In this document: positions 45,766 through 55,200 of the stretch, in pieces
Position numbering within the stretch: position 1 is the stretch's first letter
Layout: every line of letters begins with the position of its first letter
From: Minwuia thermotolerans
GTDB taxonomy: Bacteria > Pseudomonadota > Alphaproteobacteria > Minwuiales > Minwuiaceae
Assembly (NCBI RefSeq): GCF_002924445.1
Contig: NZ_PIGG01000010.1
Span: 142,987-206,986, forward strand
Direction: 5' to 3'
DNA: 64,000 nucleotides
The notes under the pieces: model-generated
What the model was told of the DNA's origin: nothing
The model's input: the letters and a program-made list of their open reading frames with translations, nothing else
Databases searched by the model: none
Position numbers and translations under genes: made by a program

Positions 45766-46653
45766 TCACGCTACTGTCATGCCAGCCGCCGCTTCCGTGT
45801 CCGATCCAGCCACATAGCGTTCGAACATGTCAACCACGCGCGAGGACACACTGCCGGGACGGCCGTTGCCGATCTCGCGGTCGTCAACGCGGACCACGGG
45901 CAGCGCCATGCCGCTGGCGCTGGTGAGAAAGACCTCCCGCGCGGTCTTCAGTTCCTCGACGGAGAAGGGCCGTTCCTCGATCTCGATATCCGTTTCCCGG
46001 GCCAGCTTCATCAGCGCCAGCCGGGTGATCCCGTTCAGGATGTCGCTGGAGGCCGGCCGGGTAACCAGGCGGCCCGACTGGTCGACGATCCAGGCGTTGG
46101 TCGAACTGCCTTCCGTGATCATGCCGTCACCGTCGACCATGAAGGCCTCGTAGGCGCCGGCCTCACGTGCGGACTGCTTGGCCAGGCAATTCGGCAGCAG
46201 CGACACGGTCTTGATGTCCCGCCGGGTCCAGCGCTGGTCCGGCACCGTGATCACGGCCACGCCCTCGGCGGCGGCCTTGCGCCGGGCATCGGCGGCCTTG
46301 GGCCGGGCATAGATGACGACAGCTGGCTGGGCGTCCCGGGGAAAACCGTGGTCGCGCGCCGCGACGCCGCGGGTGACCTGGATATAGACGAAGCCGTCGC
46401 GCACGCGGTTGCGGCGCACCACCTCCTCGATGACCAGGTTCAGCGCCCGATCGGACATCGGCCGGTCGATGCGCAGTTCGCGAAGGCTGCGCGCCAGCCG
46501 CTCGACATGGCCAACGCCATCGATCTGCCGGCCGTCGACGATGGGGATGACCTCGTAGACGCCGTCGGAAAACTGGTAGCCCCGGTCCTCCACGTGGACG
46601 GCGGCGGACTGGTGCGGCACGTACTGGCCGTTGACGAAGGCAATTCTGGTCAA
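45766..46653 (-). CDS. dat: D-amino-acid transaminase
   Basis: A 295-residue PLP fold type IV aminotransferase, which makes D-glutamate or D-alanine and related D-amino acids. Family marks are DRGYQFSDGVYEVI near residue 23, the PLP lysine in RRDIKTVSLLPN (K148), and EGSSTNAWIVDQSG near 180. A branched-chain aminotransferase (IlvE) is related, but the residues around the active site and the genomic place, in the ntrYX-trkAH-dat-hfq block, fit Dat. It starts 18 bases after trkH ends. Confidence 0.9.
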   Translation of the reverse strand: MTRIAFVNGQYVPHQSAAVHVEDRGYQFSDGVYEVIPIVDGRQIDGVGHVERLARSLRELRIDRPMSDRALNLVIEEVVRRNRVRDGFVYIQVTRGVAARDHGFPRDAQPAVVIYARPKAADARRKAAAEGVAVITVPDQRWTRRDIKTVSLLPNCLAKQSAREAGAYEAFMVDGDGMITEGSSTNAWIVDQSGRLVTRPASSDILNGITRLALMKLARETDIEIEERPFSVEELKTAREVFLTSASGMALPVVRVDDREIGNGRPGSVSSRVVDMFERYVAGSDTEAAAGMTVA

Positions 46654-46671
46654 GTCAGCAATCCATCGATT

Positions 46672-48132
46672 TCAGCGCCCCCAGAACGAGGGGGAAAACA
46701 GGCCGAGCAGCGCGAGCAGTTCCAGCCGGCCGGCCAGCATGCCCGCAATGATAGCGATTTTCGACACCGGATCGAGTTCGCCGATGGCCACCGCTTCGAC
46801 AGTGACATAGGTGGCGGCGGGGCCAGCGTTGCTGAGCGCGCCGACGGCCAGGGCCAGCGCCGTCGCCAGGTCATGGCCATCCAGATCGATCACCACCGCC
46901 AGGATGGCCACCGAGAGCATGAACAGCATCAGGAAGTTCCATGTGGCGCGCAGCACCGGCGGCTCCACCCAGTAGCCGCCATAGGTCACGATGGTGACCG
47001 CATTGGGATAGGACAGCCGTGTGAGTTCCGCCCCGCCCTGGCGAATCAGCAGCGCGAAGCGCATCAGCTTGAAACCGCCGGCGGTCGAGCCTGCAGCGCC
47101 CCCCACCATCATGATCATCAGCAACAGGATCGACAGCGGCGTCGGCCAGGAGCCCGTGATGATGCCCTGATCGGTCTCCAGACCGAAGAAGCCGGTGGTC
47201 GAGGCGACCGCGGCCACTGCGAAGATTGCCTGGCCAAGGCTGCTGGCGAGATCCAGTTCCGTCATGCCCCAGATGATGAGACCCGCCATCAGTGCGGAGA
47301 TGCCGCACAGCCGTCCGAAGGCGCGGATCTCCGGATCCTCGCGGTAGACCCTGAAGCGGCCGTGGAACGCCGCCCAGTGCAGGGTGAAGTTCAGCGCCGA
47401 GCCGAGCATGAAGACGACCAGGACGCCCTGCGCGAAGGATGACAGGCCTGCGACGCCGTTCGTGCTGGTGGTGAACCCGCCGGTAGAGACGGTGGACATG
47501 GCGTAGCAGACGGCATGAAAGGCCTGGACGCCGGAAACCCACAGCAGGACCGCGCAGGCCAGGGTGATGATGACGTAGACCCACCAGACCGCCGACAGGG
47601 TGTCCTTCAGCCGCGCGACCAGGGTGTTCGCATCGCCTGAGGGGATGGCGCTGCGGTAGACCGCCAGACCGCCCAGACCGAACAGGCCCAGCAGCACGAC
47701 CGCCAGCATTATCGTCGCCAGACCGCCGATCCACTGCAGTTCGGCGCGCCAGAACAGCATCGAACGCGGCAGCAGCTCCGGCGTGGCGAAGACGCTGTAG
47801 CCCGTCGTGGTCAGGCCCGACATCGCCTCCAGATAGCCGTCCAGCGGCCCAACCAGGTTGGCGAAGGGAATCGCGCCGAACATGGGCAGCACGGTCCAGA
47901 TGAGGCAGGCCAGCAGAAATGCTTCCCGCCGCCCCGCTGCGCGCTGTCTGCCGCCGAGCGAGGCGAGGGTCAGCGCGCCGCCGAACATGCCCGTGATCAG
48001 GATGGTGGTGAGAAAGACCGGCCAGGTGCCGACCTCCCCATGGAACAGGGCGATACCGATCGGGAAGATCATGGTCAGGGCGAAGATGACCATCGACCAG
48101 CCGAGAACCGACAGCACCGCGGTCAGCGCCAT
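46672..48132 (-). CDS. trkH: Trk potassium uptake system membrane protein TrkH
   Basis: A 486-residue potassium-translocating membrane subunit with about ten to twelve hydrophobic segments. Four pore-loop/filter regions of the Trk fold can be seen, including AMSGLTTTGYSVF near 104, AMSTVSTGGFTT near 213, AAVASTTGFFGLETD near 305, and ALSNAGPAATYV near 435. It lies 17 bases after trkA on the same strand, so the gating subunit and channel are made together. Confidence 0.94.
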   Translation of the reverse strand: MALTAVLSVLGWSMVIFALTMIFPIGIALFHGEVGTWPVFLTTILITGMFGGALTLASLGGRQRAAGRREAFLLACLIWTVLPMFGAIPFANLVGPLDGYLEAMSGLTTTGYSVFATPELLPRSMLFWRAELQWIGGLATIMLAVVLLGLFGLGGLAVYRSAIPSGDANTLVARLKDTLSAVWWVYVIITLACAVLLWVSGVQAFHAVCYAMSTVSTGGFTTSTNGVAGLSSFAQGVLVVFMLGSALNFTLHWAAFHGRFRVYREDPEIRAFGRLCGISALMAGLIIWGMTELDLASSLGQAIFAVAAVASTTGFFGLETDQGIITGSWPTPLSILLLMIMMVGGAAGSTAGGFKLMRFALLIRQGGAELTRLSYPNAVTIVTYGGYWVEPPVLRATWNFLMLFMLSVAILAVVIDLDGHDLATALALAVGALSNAGPAATYVTVEAVAIGELDPVSKIAIIAGMLAGRLELLALLGLFSPSFWGR

Positions 48133-48149
48133 GGCTCAGGCCCCGGGCA

Positions 48150-49526
48150 TCAGAAGAACCGCAGGCCCGCAGACAGCATGCTCTCCAGCTTCTTCACGCT
48201 CTCGCGAAGCGCGAACAGGATCACCCGGTCCTTGCGCTGGATCACCATAGAGCCCCGCGGCTTGAGCACCTGGGGGCCGCGTACGATCGCGCCGACGATG
48301 ACGCCTGCCGGCAGCTCCACTTCCCGCAGCGGCTTGCCGATCAGCAGCGAGGTTTCCAGCGCCTCGGCCTCCATCACCTCGGCGGCGCCGTCGCGGATCG
48401 AGTAAATACGCCGGATCCGGCCACGGCGGACGTGCTGCAGGATCGACGAGACGGTGGTGGCGCGCGGGTTGACGGCCACGTCGATGCCGAGCGAGCCGAC
48501 CAGCGCCTCGTAGGCCTTGTTGTTGACCAGGGCGATCGCCTTCTCGCAGCCGAGCTGCTTGGCCATCAGTGAGACCAGGATGTTGGTCTCGTCGTCGTTC
48601 GTCAGCGCCACGATCGCGTGGGCGTTGGAAATGTTGGCTTCTTCGAGGAGCTCGGCGTCCAGGGCGTCGCCGCAGAGCACAACAGCGCTTTCGAGGCGAT
48701 CCGCCACGAACTCCGCCCGGCTGCGGTCCGATTCGATCACCTTCAGGTTGACCCGGTCCTTCTCCTGCTCCAGATCGCGCCCCAGCACCAGCCCGATATT
48801 GCCGCCGCCCACGATGACGATGCGGTGGGCGTCGTGCTCCTCGTGACCGAACAGCGGCATGGCGCGGCGCGCATGCTGGGTGTCGACCACGAAATAGACG
48901 TCGTCGCCAGGCAGCATCTGGTCGGTCGGCGACGGCACGAACAGCTTCTCGCCGCGGTTGATGCCGGTGACGATGATGTTGAGATTCGGGAAGAGTTCCG
49001 TGAGCTGCCGCAGCGGCTGATGGGCGATCGGGCAGTCATCCTCGATGCGCACGCCGATCATGCGCACCCTGTCGTCCGCGAACGGCAGCATGTCGAAGGC
49101 GCCGGGCATGTGCAGCGCGCGGTTGACCGCGTGGGCCACCTCCACTTCTGGCGAGATGATGGCGTCGATCGGCATGTGTTCGCGCGTGAACAGATGGCTG
49201 AACGACGGCCGGAGATAGTTCTGCGCCCGGATGCGGGCGATCTTTGTCGGCACGTTGAAGATCGAATGGGCCACCTGGCAGGCGACCATGTTGACCTCGT
49301 CGGCGAAGGTCACGGCGATCAGCATCTCAGCGTCCGCCGCGCCGGCGCGGTCGAGCATGTCCGGGTGGGAGGCGAATCCCACCAGGCCGCGCACGTCGTA
49401 GGCCTCACTGATCCTCCGGATCAGTTCGGGCGACTGGTCGATGATGGTCACGTCGTTCTGTTCTTCCGCCAGATGGCGGGCGATGTTGGAGCCGACCTGA
49501 CCCGCGCCGCAGACGATCACTTTCAT
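48150..49526 (-). CDS. trkA: Trk system potassium uptake protein TrkA
   Basis: A 458-residue cytoplasmic, NAD(H)-binding regulator of TrkH with two tandem RCK halves. Both Rossmann glycine motifs are present: VIVCGAGQVGSNIARHL at the N terminus and RIVIVGGGNIGLVLGRDL near 232. Each half ends with a TrkA-C subdomain, such as the terminal VELPAGVIVGAIVRG. The ATG at 49524-49526 places the Rossmann motif at the very start, as normal. It is downstream of ntrX by about 55 bases. Confidence 0.95.
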   Translation of the reverse strand: MKVIVCGAGQVGSNIARHLAEEQNDVTIIDQSPELIRRISEAYDVRGLVGFASHPDMLDRAGAADAEMLIAVTFADEVNMVACQVAHSIFNVPTKIARIRAQNYLRPSFSHLFTREHMPIDAIISPEVEVAHAVNRALHMPGAFDMLPFADDRVRMIGVRIEDDCPIAHQPLRQLTELFPNLNIIVTGINRGEKLFVPSPTDQMLPGDDVYFVVDTQHARRAMPLFGHEEHDAHRIVIVGGGNIGLVLGRDLEQEKDRVNLKVIESDRSRAEFVADRLESAVVLCGDALDAELLEEANISNAHAIVALTNDDETNILVSLMAKQLGCEKAIALVNNKAYEALVGSLGIDVAVNPRATTVSSILQHVRRGRIRRIYSIRDGAAEVMEAEALETSLLIGKPLREVELPAGVIVGAIVRGPQVLKPRGSMVIQRKDRVILFALRESVKKLESMLSAGLRFF

Positions 49527-49580
49527 GGCGCGGACGTTAGCCTGTTTCACGCGGGTGCGGAACAGCCCTTAAATGCCGGT

Positions 49581-50975
49581 TCAGCGGGCGCCGCGTTCCC
49601 CGCCCACGCCCAGCAGTTTCAGCTTGCGGTGCAGGGCCGACCGTTCCATGCCGACAAAGGCTGCGGTCTTGGTGACGTTGCCGCCGAAGCGTTCGATCTG
49701 GGCCAGCAGGTATTCGCGCTCGAAGACCTCGCGCGCTTCTCTCAGCGGCATGGCCATGATCTCCTGGCTGGTTTCCGGCCTGAGCGTCGCCGCCGCCGGG
49801 TTGGTGATCTCGACCGGCAGCATCTCGACGGTGATCGGCGCGCGCGCCTCGCCCGGCGCCATGATGAGCAGCTGTTCGACGACATTGCGGAGCTGGCGCG
49901 CATTGCCCGGCCAGTCATAGGCCTGCAGCGCCGCCATCGCGGCCTCGTCGATGGTGCGCGGCGTCAGCCCGGCGCTGTCGGCGCTGCGCTGCACGAAATA
50001 GCGCGCCATGGCCGGGATATCCTCCCGCATCAGGCGTAGCGGCGGGGTCTGGATCGGCACCACATTGAGGCGATGGAACAGGTCGCGGCGGAAGCGGCCG
50101 TCATCGGCTTCCACCTGCAGGTCGCGGCTGCTGGACGACAGGACCCGCACGTCAACACGCACCGGCCGGCCGCCGCCGACGCGCTCGAAGGTCTGATCGA
50201 GCAGGACGCGCAGGATCTTGTTTTGCGTCTGCTCCGGCATGTCGGAGACCTCGTCCAGGAACAGCGTGCCGCCGTGGGCCTGTTCCAGCAGGCCGATCTT
50301 GCGCGAACGCACCTGGCCCCCGGCCGGGGCCTCTTCGCCGAACAGCTCCAGTTCCATGCGCTCGGGTTCGATCATGGCCGCGTTGACCACCACGAAGGGC
50401 CCGCCGGCACGCTTCGACAGAGCGTGGATCTGGCGAGCCACCACCTCCTTGCCGGAGCCCGAAGGCCCGCTGATCATCACCCGGCTGTTGGTGGGCGCCA
50501 CCTTCTCGATGGCCGCCCGCAGGGCGCTCAGCGGCTGGGAGGCGCCGATAAGAGCCGCATCGCCGCCGGCGCGGACCCGCAGCTCCGCGTTCTCCCGCCG
50601 GAGCCGCGAGGCCTCCAGCGCCCGTTCGGCAATCAGCACGAGGCGGTCGGTCTGGAACGGCTTCTCGATGAAATCATAAGCGCCGCGCTGGATGGCGGCG
50701 ACGGCGGTCTCGATGTTGCCGTGGCCGCTGATCATCACGATCGGCACGTCGGGCGCGCGTTCCTGCATCATGTCGAGCAGTTCCAGCCCGTCAAGGCGGC
50801 TTCCCTGCAGCCACACGTCCAGAACGATCAGCGCCGGAGCGCGGTCGCCGACCGCCTCCAGCGCCTCGTCGGCAGTACCGGCGACCCGGGTCTCGTATCC
50901 TTCATCGGACAGGATGCCGGCGACCAGCATCCGGATATCGGCTTCGTCGTCGACGATCAGGACGTCAAGGGCCAT
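49581..50975 (-). CDS. ntrX: Nitrogen/redox response regulator NtrX
   Basis: A 464-residue response regulator: a receiver domain (DVLIVDDEADIR at the N terminus, phospho-acceptor D53 in LIVLDVW), an AAA+ domain with Walker A GPSGSGKE (near 165) and Walker B GTLFLDEVSDMP, and a C-terminal Fis-type HTH (VTKTAAFVGMERSALHRKL). Where sigma-54 activators have GAFTGA, this one reads LFGEEAPAGGQVRSRKIG, so it probably does not activate sigma-54 polymerase, as reported for alphaproteobacterial NtrX. AGGAA precedes the ATG. It follows ntrY by seven bases. Confidence 0.93.
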   Translation of the reverse strand: MALDVLIVDDEADIRMLVAGILSDEGYETRVAGTADEALEAVGDRAPALIVLDVWLQGSRLDGLELLDMMQERAPDVPIVMISGHGNIETAVAAIQRGAYDFIEKPFQTDRLVLIAERALEASRLRRENAELRVRAGGDAALIGASQPLSALRAAIEKVAPTNSRVMISGPSGSGKEVVARQIHALSKRAGGPFVVVNAAMIEPERMELELFGEEAPAGGQVRSRKIGLLEQAHGGTLFLDEVSDMPEQTQNKILRVLLDQTFERVGGGRPVRVDVRVLSSSSRDLQVEADDGRFRRDLFHRLNVVPIQTPPLRLMREDIPAMARYFVQRSADSAGLTPRTIDEAAMAALQAYDWPGNARQLRNVVEQLLIMAPGEARAPITVEMLPVEITNPAAATLRPETSQEIMAMPLREAREVFEREYLLAQIERFGGNVTKTAAFVGMERSALHRKLKLLGVGGERGAR

Positions 50976-50982
50976 TGCTTTC

Positions 50983-53262
50983 CTAACCGCTGTCTCCGTC
51001 GGCACGGAGCCGTTCCTCACCCTGGTCGGCCAGCGGGAAGACAAGCGTCACCGCGGCGCCAGGGCCGGTTGCCCGATCGCCCAGATGCAGGGAGCCGGAA
51101 TGATCTTCCATGATCTTCCGCACGATCGCGAGGCCCAGACCCGTGCCCTTATCTCTCGTGGTCATGTAAGGCTCCGTCAAGCGGTCCCGCTCCGAAACCG
51201 GCAGCCCGATGCCGTTATCCGTGACTGTGATCACCACACCGTCACTGTTGCAGGAAAGCTTCACTTCCACGACGCCCAATTCGTCGCACGTCTCGCGCGC
51301 TTCGATCGCCTGCACTGCATTGAGCAGCACATTCGTCAGCACCTGGGCGACCTGGCGGCGGTCGCAGGGCAGCGGCGGCAGGCCGGCCTCCAGATCCATG
51401 CGGAACTCGACCGACGGGTTCGCGACTTCGACGGCGAATACCGCCTGCCGCACCAGGTCGGCGACCGGCTCCGGCCGCATCACCGGCGCAGGCATGCGGG
51501 CGAAGGCGGAAAATTCGTCGATCATGCGGCCGATGTCGCCGACCTGGCGCACAATGGTGTCGGTGCACTGCAAGAAGATTTCCCGGTCGGTCTCGATCTG
51601 CTTCAGGTACTTGCGCTTCAGCCGCTCGGCCGAAAGCTGGATCGGCGTCAGCGGATTGCGGATCTCGTGGGCGATGCGCCGCGCGACATCGGCCCAGACG
51701 GCCATGCGCTGGGCGGCGACCAGATCGGTGATGTCATCGAAAGTGACGACATAGCCCAGAACCTCCCGCTCGCGGCGCTCCGCACCCACGCGGACGAAGA
51801 AGGTCTTGGCGTTGCCGTCCCGGATGATGGTGATCTCCCCCTCCGCCAGGCGGTGCGGGCGCTCGCGCGCGGCCGCGAGCAGATCCGCCATCTCGGGCAC
51901 CGCCGATTCCAGCGGATGCCCCACCAGATCGTCCTGCTTCAGCGACAGCAGCCGCAGGGCGGACCGGTTGGGCAGGTCGACGACGCCGTTGTGATCGGTG
52001 CCGATCACACCCGCGGTGACGCCGGACAGCACCGTTTCCATGAACCGCCGGCGTTCGTCCAGCGTCCGGTTGGCCTGCACCAGGGCCGCCTGCTGGCTCT
52101 CGAGCTGCCGCGCCATCCGGTTGAAGGTCCGGCCCAGCATGTTGATCTCGTCGTCCTCGTCGGAAGTGACGACGCGGGCCTGCATGTCCCCCTCGCGCAG
52201 CTTCTCGGCCGCGCCGACAATGTCGCCCAGCCGGGTGGAGAGGCGGGTCGAGAAGTTCAGCGCCAGCCATACCGCGGCCAGCATCAGCAGCACGGTGACG
52301 ACGCCGAACAGGAGCACGAACGTCAGCTCGAAACTGAACCGTTGCGCGGCCAGCCGCTCGTAATCGGTGGCGGCCTGCTGCGCCCGCTCCACCTGTTCGG
52401 CGACGCGCGGCTCGACGAAGCGGGCGACGTAGAGATAGGCGCGATAGGTGCCCAGAAAGCCGGTCAGCTGAACCAGCGCGCCGGCCTTGTCGTTGGCCGT
52501 CAGGTCGATACTCCCGCCCACCGGCTCGTCCGCGGGCAGCGCGACGACCGCGCCATCGTCGGCGGCCTCGATGGCCGAGATCGGGATCTGCTCCGCGAGA
52601 CTGTCGGAGGCCAGGCTGGTCTGCGCCAGGACCTGGCCAGAGCGGTCGAAGACGATGGCCTCGCTGAGGCCGCGGGCGCCGGCCTGAGTGATCAGCAGAC
52701 GGGTCAGCAGGGCTGTGTCGTCCTGCACTTCGGGGGCGACGCGGTTCAGATCCTGCGCCATCGCCAGGACGTCGGCGCGGATCGTGGCGCGGTGTTCCTG
52801 AATCAGCGACCGGGCGACTGCGACCGATTCCGAAACCGCCTTCTGGGCGCGGTCGCTGAACCAGCCCTCGATCCTGAGGTCGAAGAACAGTGTGGAGAAA
52901 CCGGCGACCAGCAGCGCGGGGATTACTGCGGCGGCGGCGAACAGGGCGCCGAGACGCATGTGCAGCCCCGCCCCGGCGCGGCCGTCGCGGTGGGCGATCC
53001 AGATGCGGGCGACCCGTCCCACGATCGCGACGACCAGCAGCAACAGCACGACGATGTCGAAGACGACCACCCCGGCCGGGATATCGCGGAGGCTGGAAGG
53101 CGGCTCCGGCGAGCCGAACAAGGCGGCATAGGTCGCCGCACCAGCAATCAGGGCCAGGGCGGCCAGGGTGAACACGCCCGCGCGGCCCGGTCTGAGTCCC
53201 AGTATCCACGCGCGCAACCGGCCCAGGCGGCGCGCGTCCACCTTTTCGGCAGCCTCGGTCAT
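50983..53262 (-). CDS. ntrY: Sensor histidine kinase NtrY
   Basis: A 759-residue membrane kinase, cognate to NtrX. The N terminus has helices near 30-50, 65-85 and 100-125, a large extracytoplasmic domain to about 305 and another helix near 315-335. A HAMP-like segment (TRLGDIVGAAEKLREGDMQARV), a PAS domain, HisKA with ARRIAHEIRNPLTPIQLSAERL, and HATPase ([26 protein letters not shown]) follow. This layout is standard for NtrY. No ntrBC lies upstream; an acyl-CoA dehydrogenase gene is divergent instead. Confidence 0.95.
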   Translation of the reverse strand: MTEAAEKVDARRLGRLRAWILGLRPGRAGVFTLAALALIAGAATYAALFGSPEPPSSLRDIPAGVVVFDIVVLLLLVVAIVGRVARIWIAHRDGRAGAGLHMRLGALFAAAAVIPALLVAGFSTLFFDLRIEGWFSDRAQKAVSESVAVARSLIQEHRATIRADVLAMAQDLNRVAPEVQDDTALLTRLLITQAGARGLSEAIVFDRSGQVLAQTSLASDSLAEQIPISAIEAADDGAVVALPADEPVGGSIDLTANDKAGALVQLTGFLGTYRAYLYVARFVEPRVAEQVERAQQAATDYERLAAQRFSFELTFVLLFGVVTVLLMLAAVWLALNFSTRLSTRLGDIVGAAEKLREGDMQARVVTSDEDDEINMLGRTFNRMARQLESQQAALVQANRTLDERRRFMETVLSGVTAGVIGTDHNGVVDLPNRSALRLLSLKQDDLVGHPLESAVPEMADLLAAARERPHRLAEGEITIIRDGNAKTFFVRVGAERREREVLGYVVTFDDITDLVAAQRMAVWADVARRIAHEIRNPLTPIQLSAERLKRKYLKQIETDREIFLQCTDTIVRQVGDIGRMIDEFSAFARMPAPVMRPEPVADLVRQAVFAVEVANPSVEFRMDLEAGLPPLPCDRRQVAQVLTNVLLNAVQAIEARETCDELGVVEVKLSCNSDGVVITVTDNGIGLPVSERDRLTEPYMTTRDKGTGLGLAIVRKIMEDHSGSLHLGDRATGPGAAVTLVFPLADQGEERLRADGDSG

Positions 53263-53393
53263 CTCGCCCGCACAGCCCGTTTCATGGCCTCGACTATAAC
53301 CCCTTCACGGACCCGACGCGCGACCGTGGAATTGCGGCCGCCGGCGATGCCGCACGCTTGATCTGTCGCCCGCCGGGGGCGATGCTGTCGGCC

Positions 53394-55193
53394 ATGAACA
53401 TACAATCCTCCAATACCTCGGCCCCGGCCGCATTCGGCCATATGCAGAGGCGCGGCGCGATCGGCAATCTGGCCGACGACGTCCGCGGCGCCAACTTCTT
53501 CGAAATCGACGCCTCGCTCCGGTCGCTGCTGACCCTCTACTGCCCGGAAGAGCTGCGCAACCACATGTGGCCGCACTGGCGGAACCTCGGCGAGCTGGCG
53601 GGCGGGAGGCTGGACGAACTGGCCGACATCGCCGACAAGCATCCGCCCGTCCTTCATCCGCGCGACCGCTTCGGCCGCGACCAGGAGTGGATCGAGCATC
53701 ATCCCGCCTACCGGGAGATGGAGGAGATCGCGCTGGGCCGTTTCGGCCTGCACGCCATGAGCCACATGCCCGGCGTGCTCGGCTGGCCCGACAAGGTGCC
53801 GCCGATCGCCAAGTACGCCTTCACCTATCTGTTCGTACAGGCGGAATTCGGCCTGATGTGTCCGATAAGCCTGTCGGACACCGGTCTCTACATGATGCGC
53901 CGCTATGGCGACGACTTCATTCAGGAGACCTACGTCAAGCGCATGCTCACTCAGGATCTGTCGACGCTGATCAAGGCGTCCCAGTTCATGACCGAGAAGC
54001 CGGGCGGCTCCGACGTCGGCCAGGTCGAGACGGTGGCGCGGCGGGAGGATGGCGGATGGCGGCTCTACGGCGAGAAATGGTTCTGCTCCAACCCCCATGC
54101 CGACGTGGCCCTGCTGCTGGCGCGGCCCGAGGGCCGGGAAGCGGGCACGAAAGGCCTGGGTCTGTTCCTGATGCCGAAGATCCGGCCCAACGGCGAACGC
54201 AACAGCTATCGGATCGTGCGCCTGAAGGACAAGCTGGGTACCAGTTCAATGGCCTCCGGCGAGATACTGATCGAGGGTGCCGAGGCGTTCGCGCTGGGCG
54301 ACGTCAACAGCGGCCTCAAGCAGATGATGGAGCAGGTCAACCTGTCGCGCCTGTCGCACGGTGTGCGGGCCGCGGCGATGATGCGGCGCTGCTGGAACGA
54401 AGCTCTGGCGGCGGCGCGCAGCCGCATCGCCTTCGGCCGGGCCGTCGCCGACATGCCGCTGGCGCAGCGGCAGCTGATGAAGCTCCTGGTGCCGACGGAG
54501 CAGGCGCTCAGCATGTACGCCTATACCGCCGAGGCGATGGGCGCGGCGCAGGCCGACGATGCGGAGGCGGCGACGCGGCTGCGTATCCTCACCGGCCTGT
54601 TCAAGTTCCGCGCCTGCCGCGACAATCCGACGGTCGCGACCGGCTCCATGGAGATCCGCGGCGGCAATGGCTACATTGAGGACTTCGTCAACGCGCGGCT
54701 GATCCGCGACGCCCAGATCGGCCTGCTGTGGGAAGGCACCAGCAACATCAACGGCCTGGACGTGCTCAACCGCGCCGTTGCGAAGGTCGGTGCACACCGG
54801 AGGCTGGCCGACGACCTGGCCGCGCGGCTCAAGGCCTCCAACGCCCTGCCGCCCTCGCTTCGCGAGCAGGCCGGGGACTGCCTCGATCGCGCCACGGCGA
54901 TGGCCGAGGAAGTCGCACACCGCGGCGACGAGACCCAGGCGCGCAAGGTGGCGAGCGCACTCTATCACGCCACCACGGCGGCGCTGATGGCCTGGGAGGG
55001 CGCGACGCTGGGCGGGCGCGGCGACGATGCCCGCCGCATGCTGCTGTCGCGGCTGGTGATCGAGAAGCGGCTGCTGCCCGAGGATCCGCTGGCGCCGGAG
55101 AGCGGCGATTTCGGGCAGGCCGCCGCCGCGGCGCTGCTCGACGACGCGCCGGTGACGCTGGACCGTGCGGTCGAGTTGCTGGCACTGCCCTGA
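53394..55193 (+). CDS. Acyl-CoA dehydrogenase, AidB-like
   Basis: A 599-residue FAD-dependent protein of the AidB subclass, longer than ordinary acyl-CoA dehydrogenases (about 380). It shows GLMCPISLSDTG near 160, KASQFMTEKPGGSDVGQVET with the flavin/substrate region near 200, ATGSMEIRGGNGYIEDF near 415, and LWEGTSNINGLDVL near 455. A C-terminal helical extension of about 130 residues follows. AidB binds DNA and limits alkylation damage in E. coli, but many homologues simply act in acyl-CoA metabolism. The ATG at 53394 is preferred as the first likely start; its ribosome-binding site is weak. Confidence 0.85.
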   Translation: MNIQSSNTSAPAAFGHMQRRGAIGNLADDVRGANFFEIDASLRSLLTLYCPEELRNHMWPHWRNLGELAGGRLDELADIADKHPPVLHPRDRFGRDQEWIEHHPAYREMEEIALGRFGLHAMSHMPGVLGWPDKVPPIAKYAFTYLFVQAEFGLMCPISLSDTGLYMMRRYGDDFIQETYVKRMLTQDLSTLIKASQFMTEKPGGSDVGQVETVARREDGGWRLYGEKWFCSNPHADVALLLARPEGREAGTKGLGLFLMPKIRPNGERNSYRIVRLKDKLGTSSMASGEILIEGAEAFALGDVNSGLKQMMEQVNLSRLSHGVRAAAMMRRCWNEALAAARSRIAFGRAVADMPLAQRQLMKLLVPTEQALSMYAYTAEAMGAAQADDAEAATRLRILTGLFKFRACRDNPTVATGSMEIRGGNGYIEDFVNARLIRDAQIGLLWEGTSNINGLDVLNRAVAKVGAHRRLADDLAARLKASNALPPSLREQAGDCLDRATAMAEEVAHRGDETQARKVASALYHATTAALMAWEGATLGGRGDDARRMLLSRLVIEKRLLPEDPLAPESGDFGQAAAAALLDDAPVTLDRAVELLALP

Positions 55194-55200
55194 GAACGAC

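Noticed and set aside
50692..53361. Open frame of almost 900 codons on the plus strand opposite ntrY
   Set aside because: It is antisense to a complete NtrY with all kinase motifs; composition is typical of a shadow frame.
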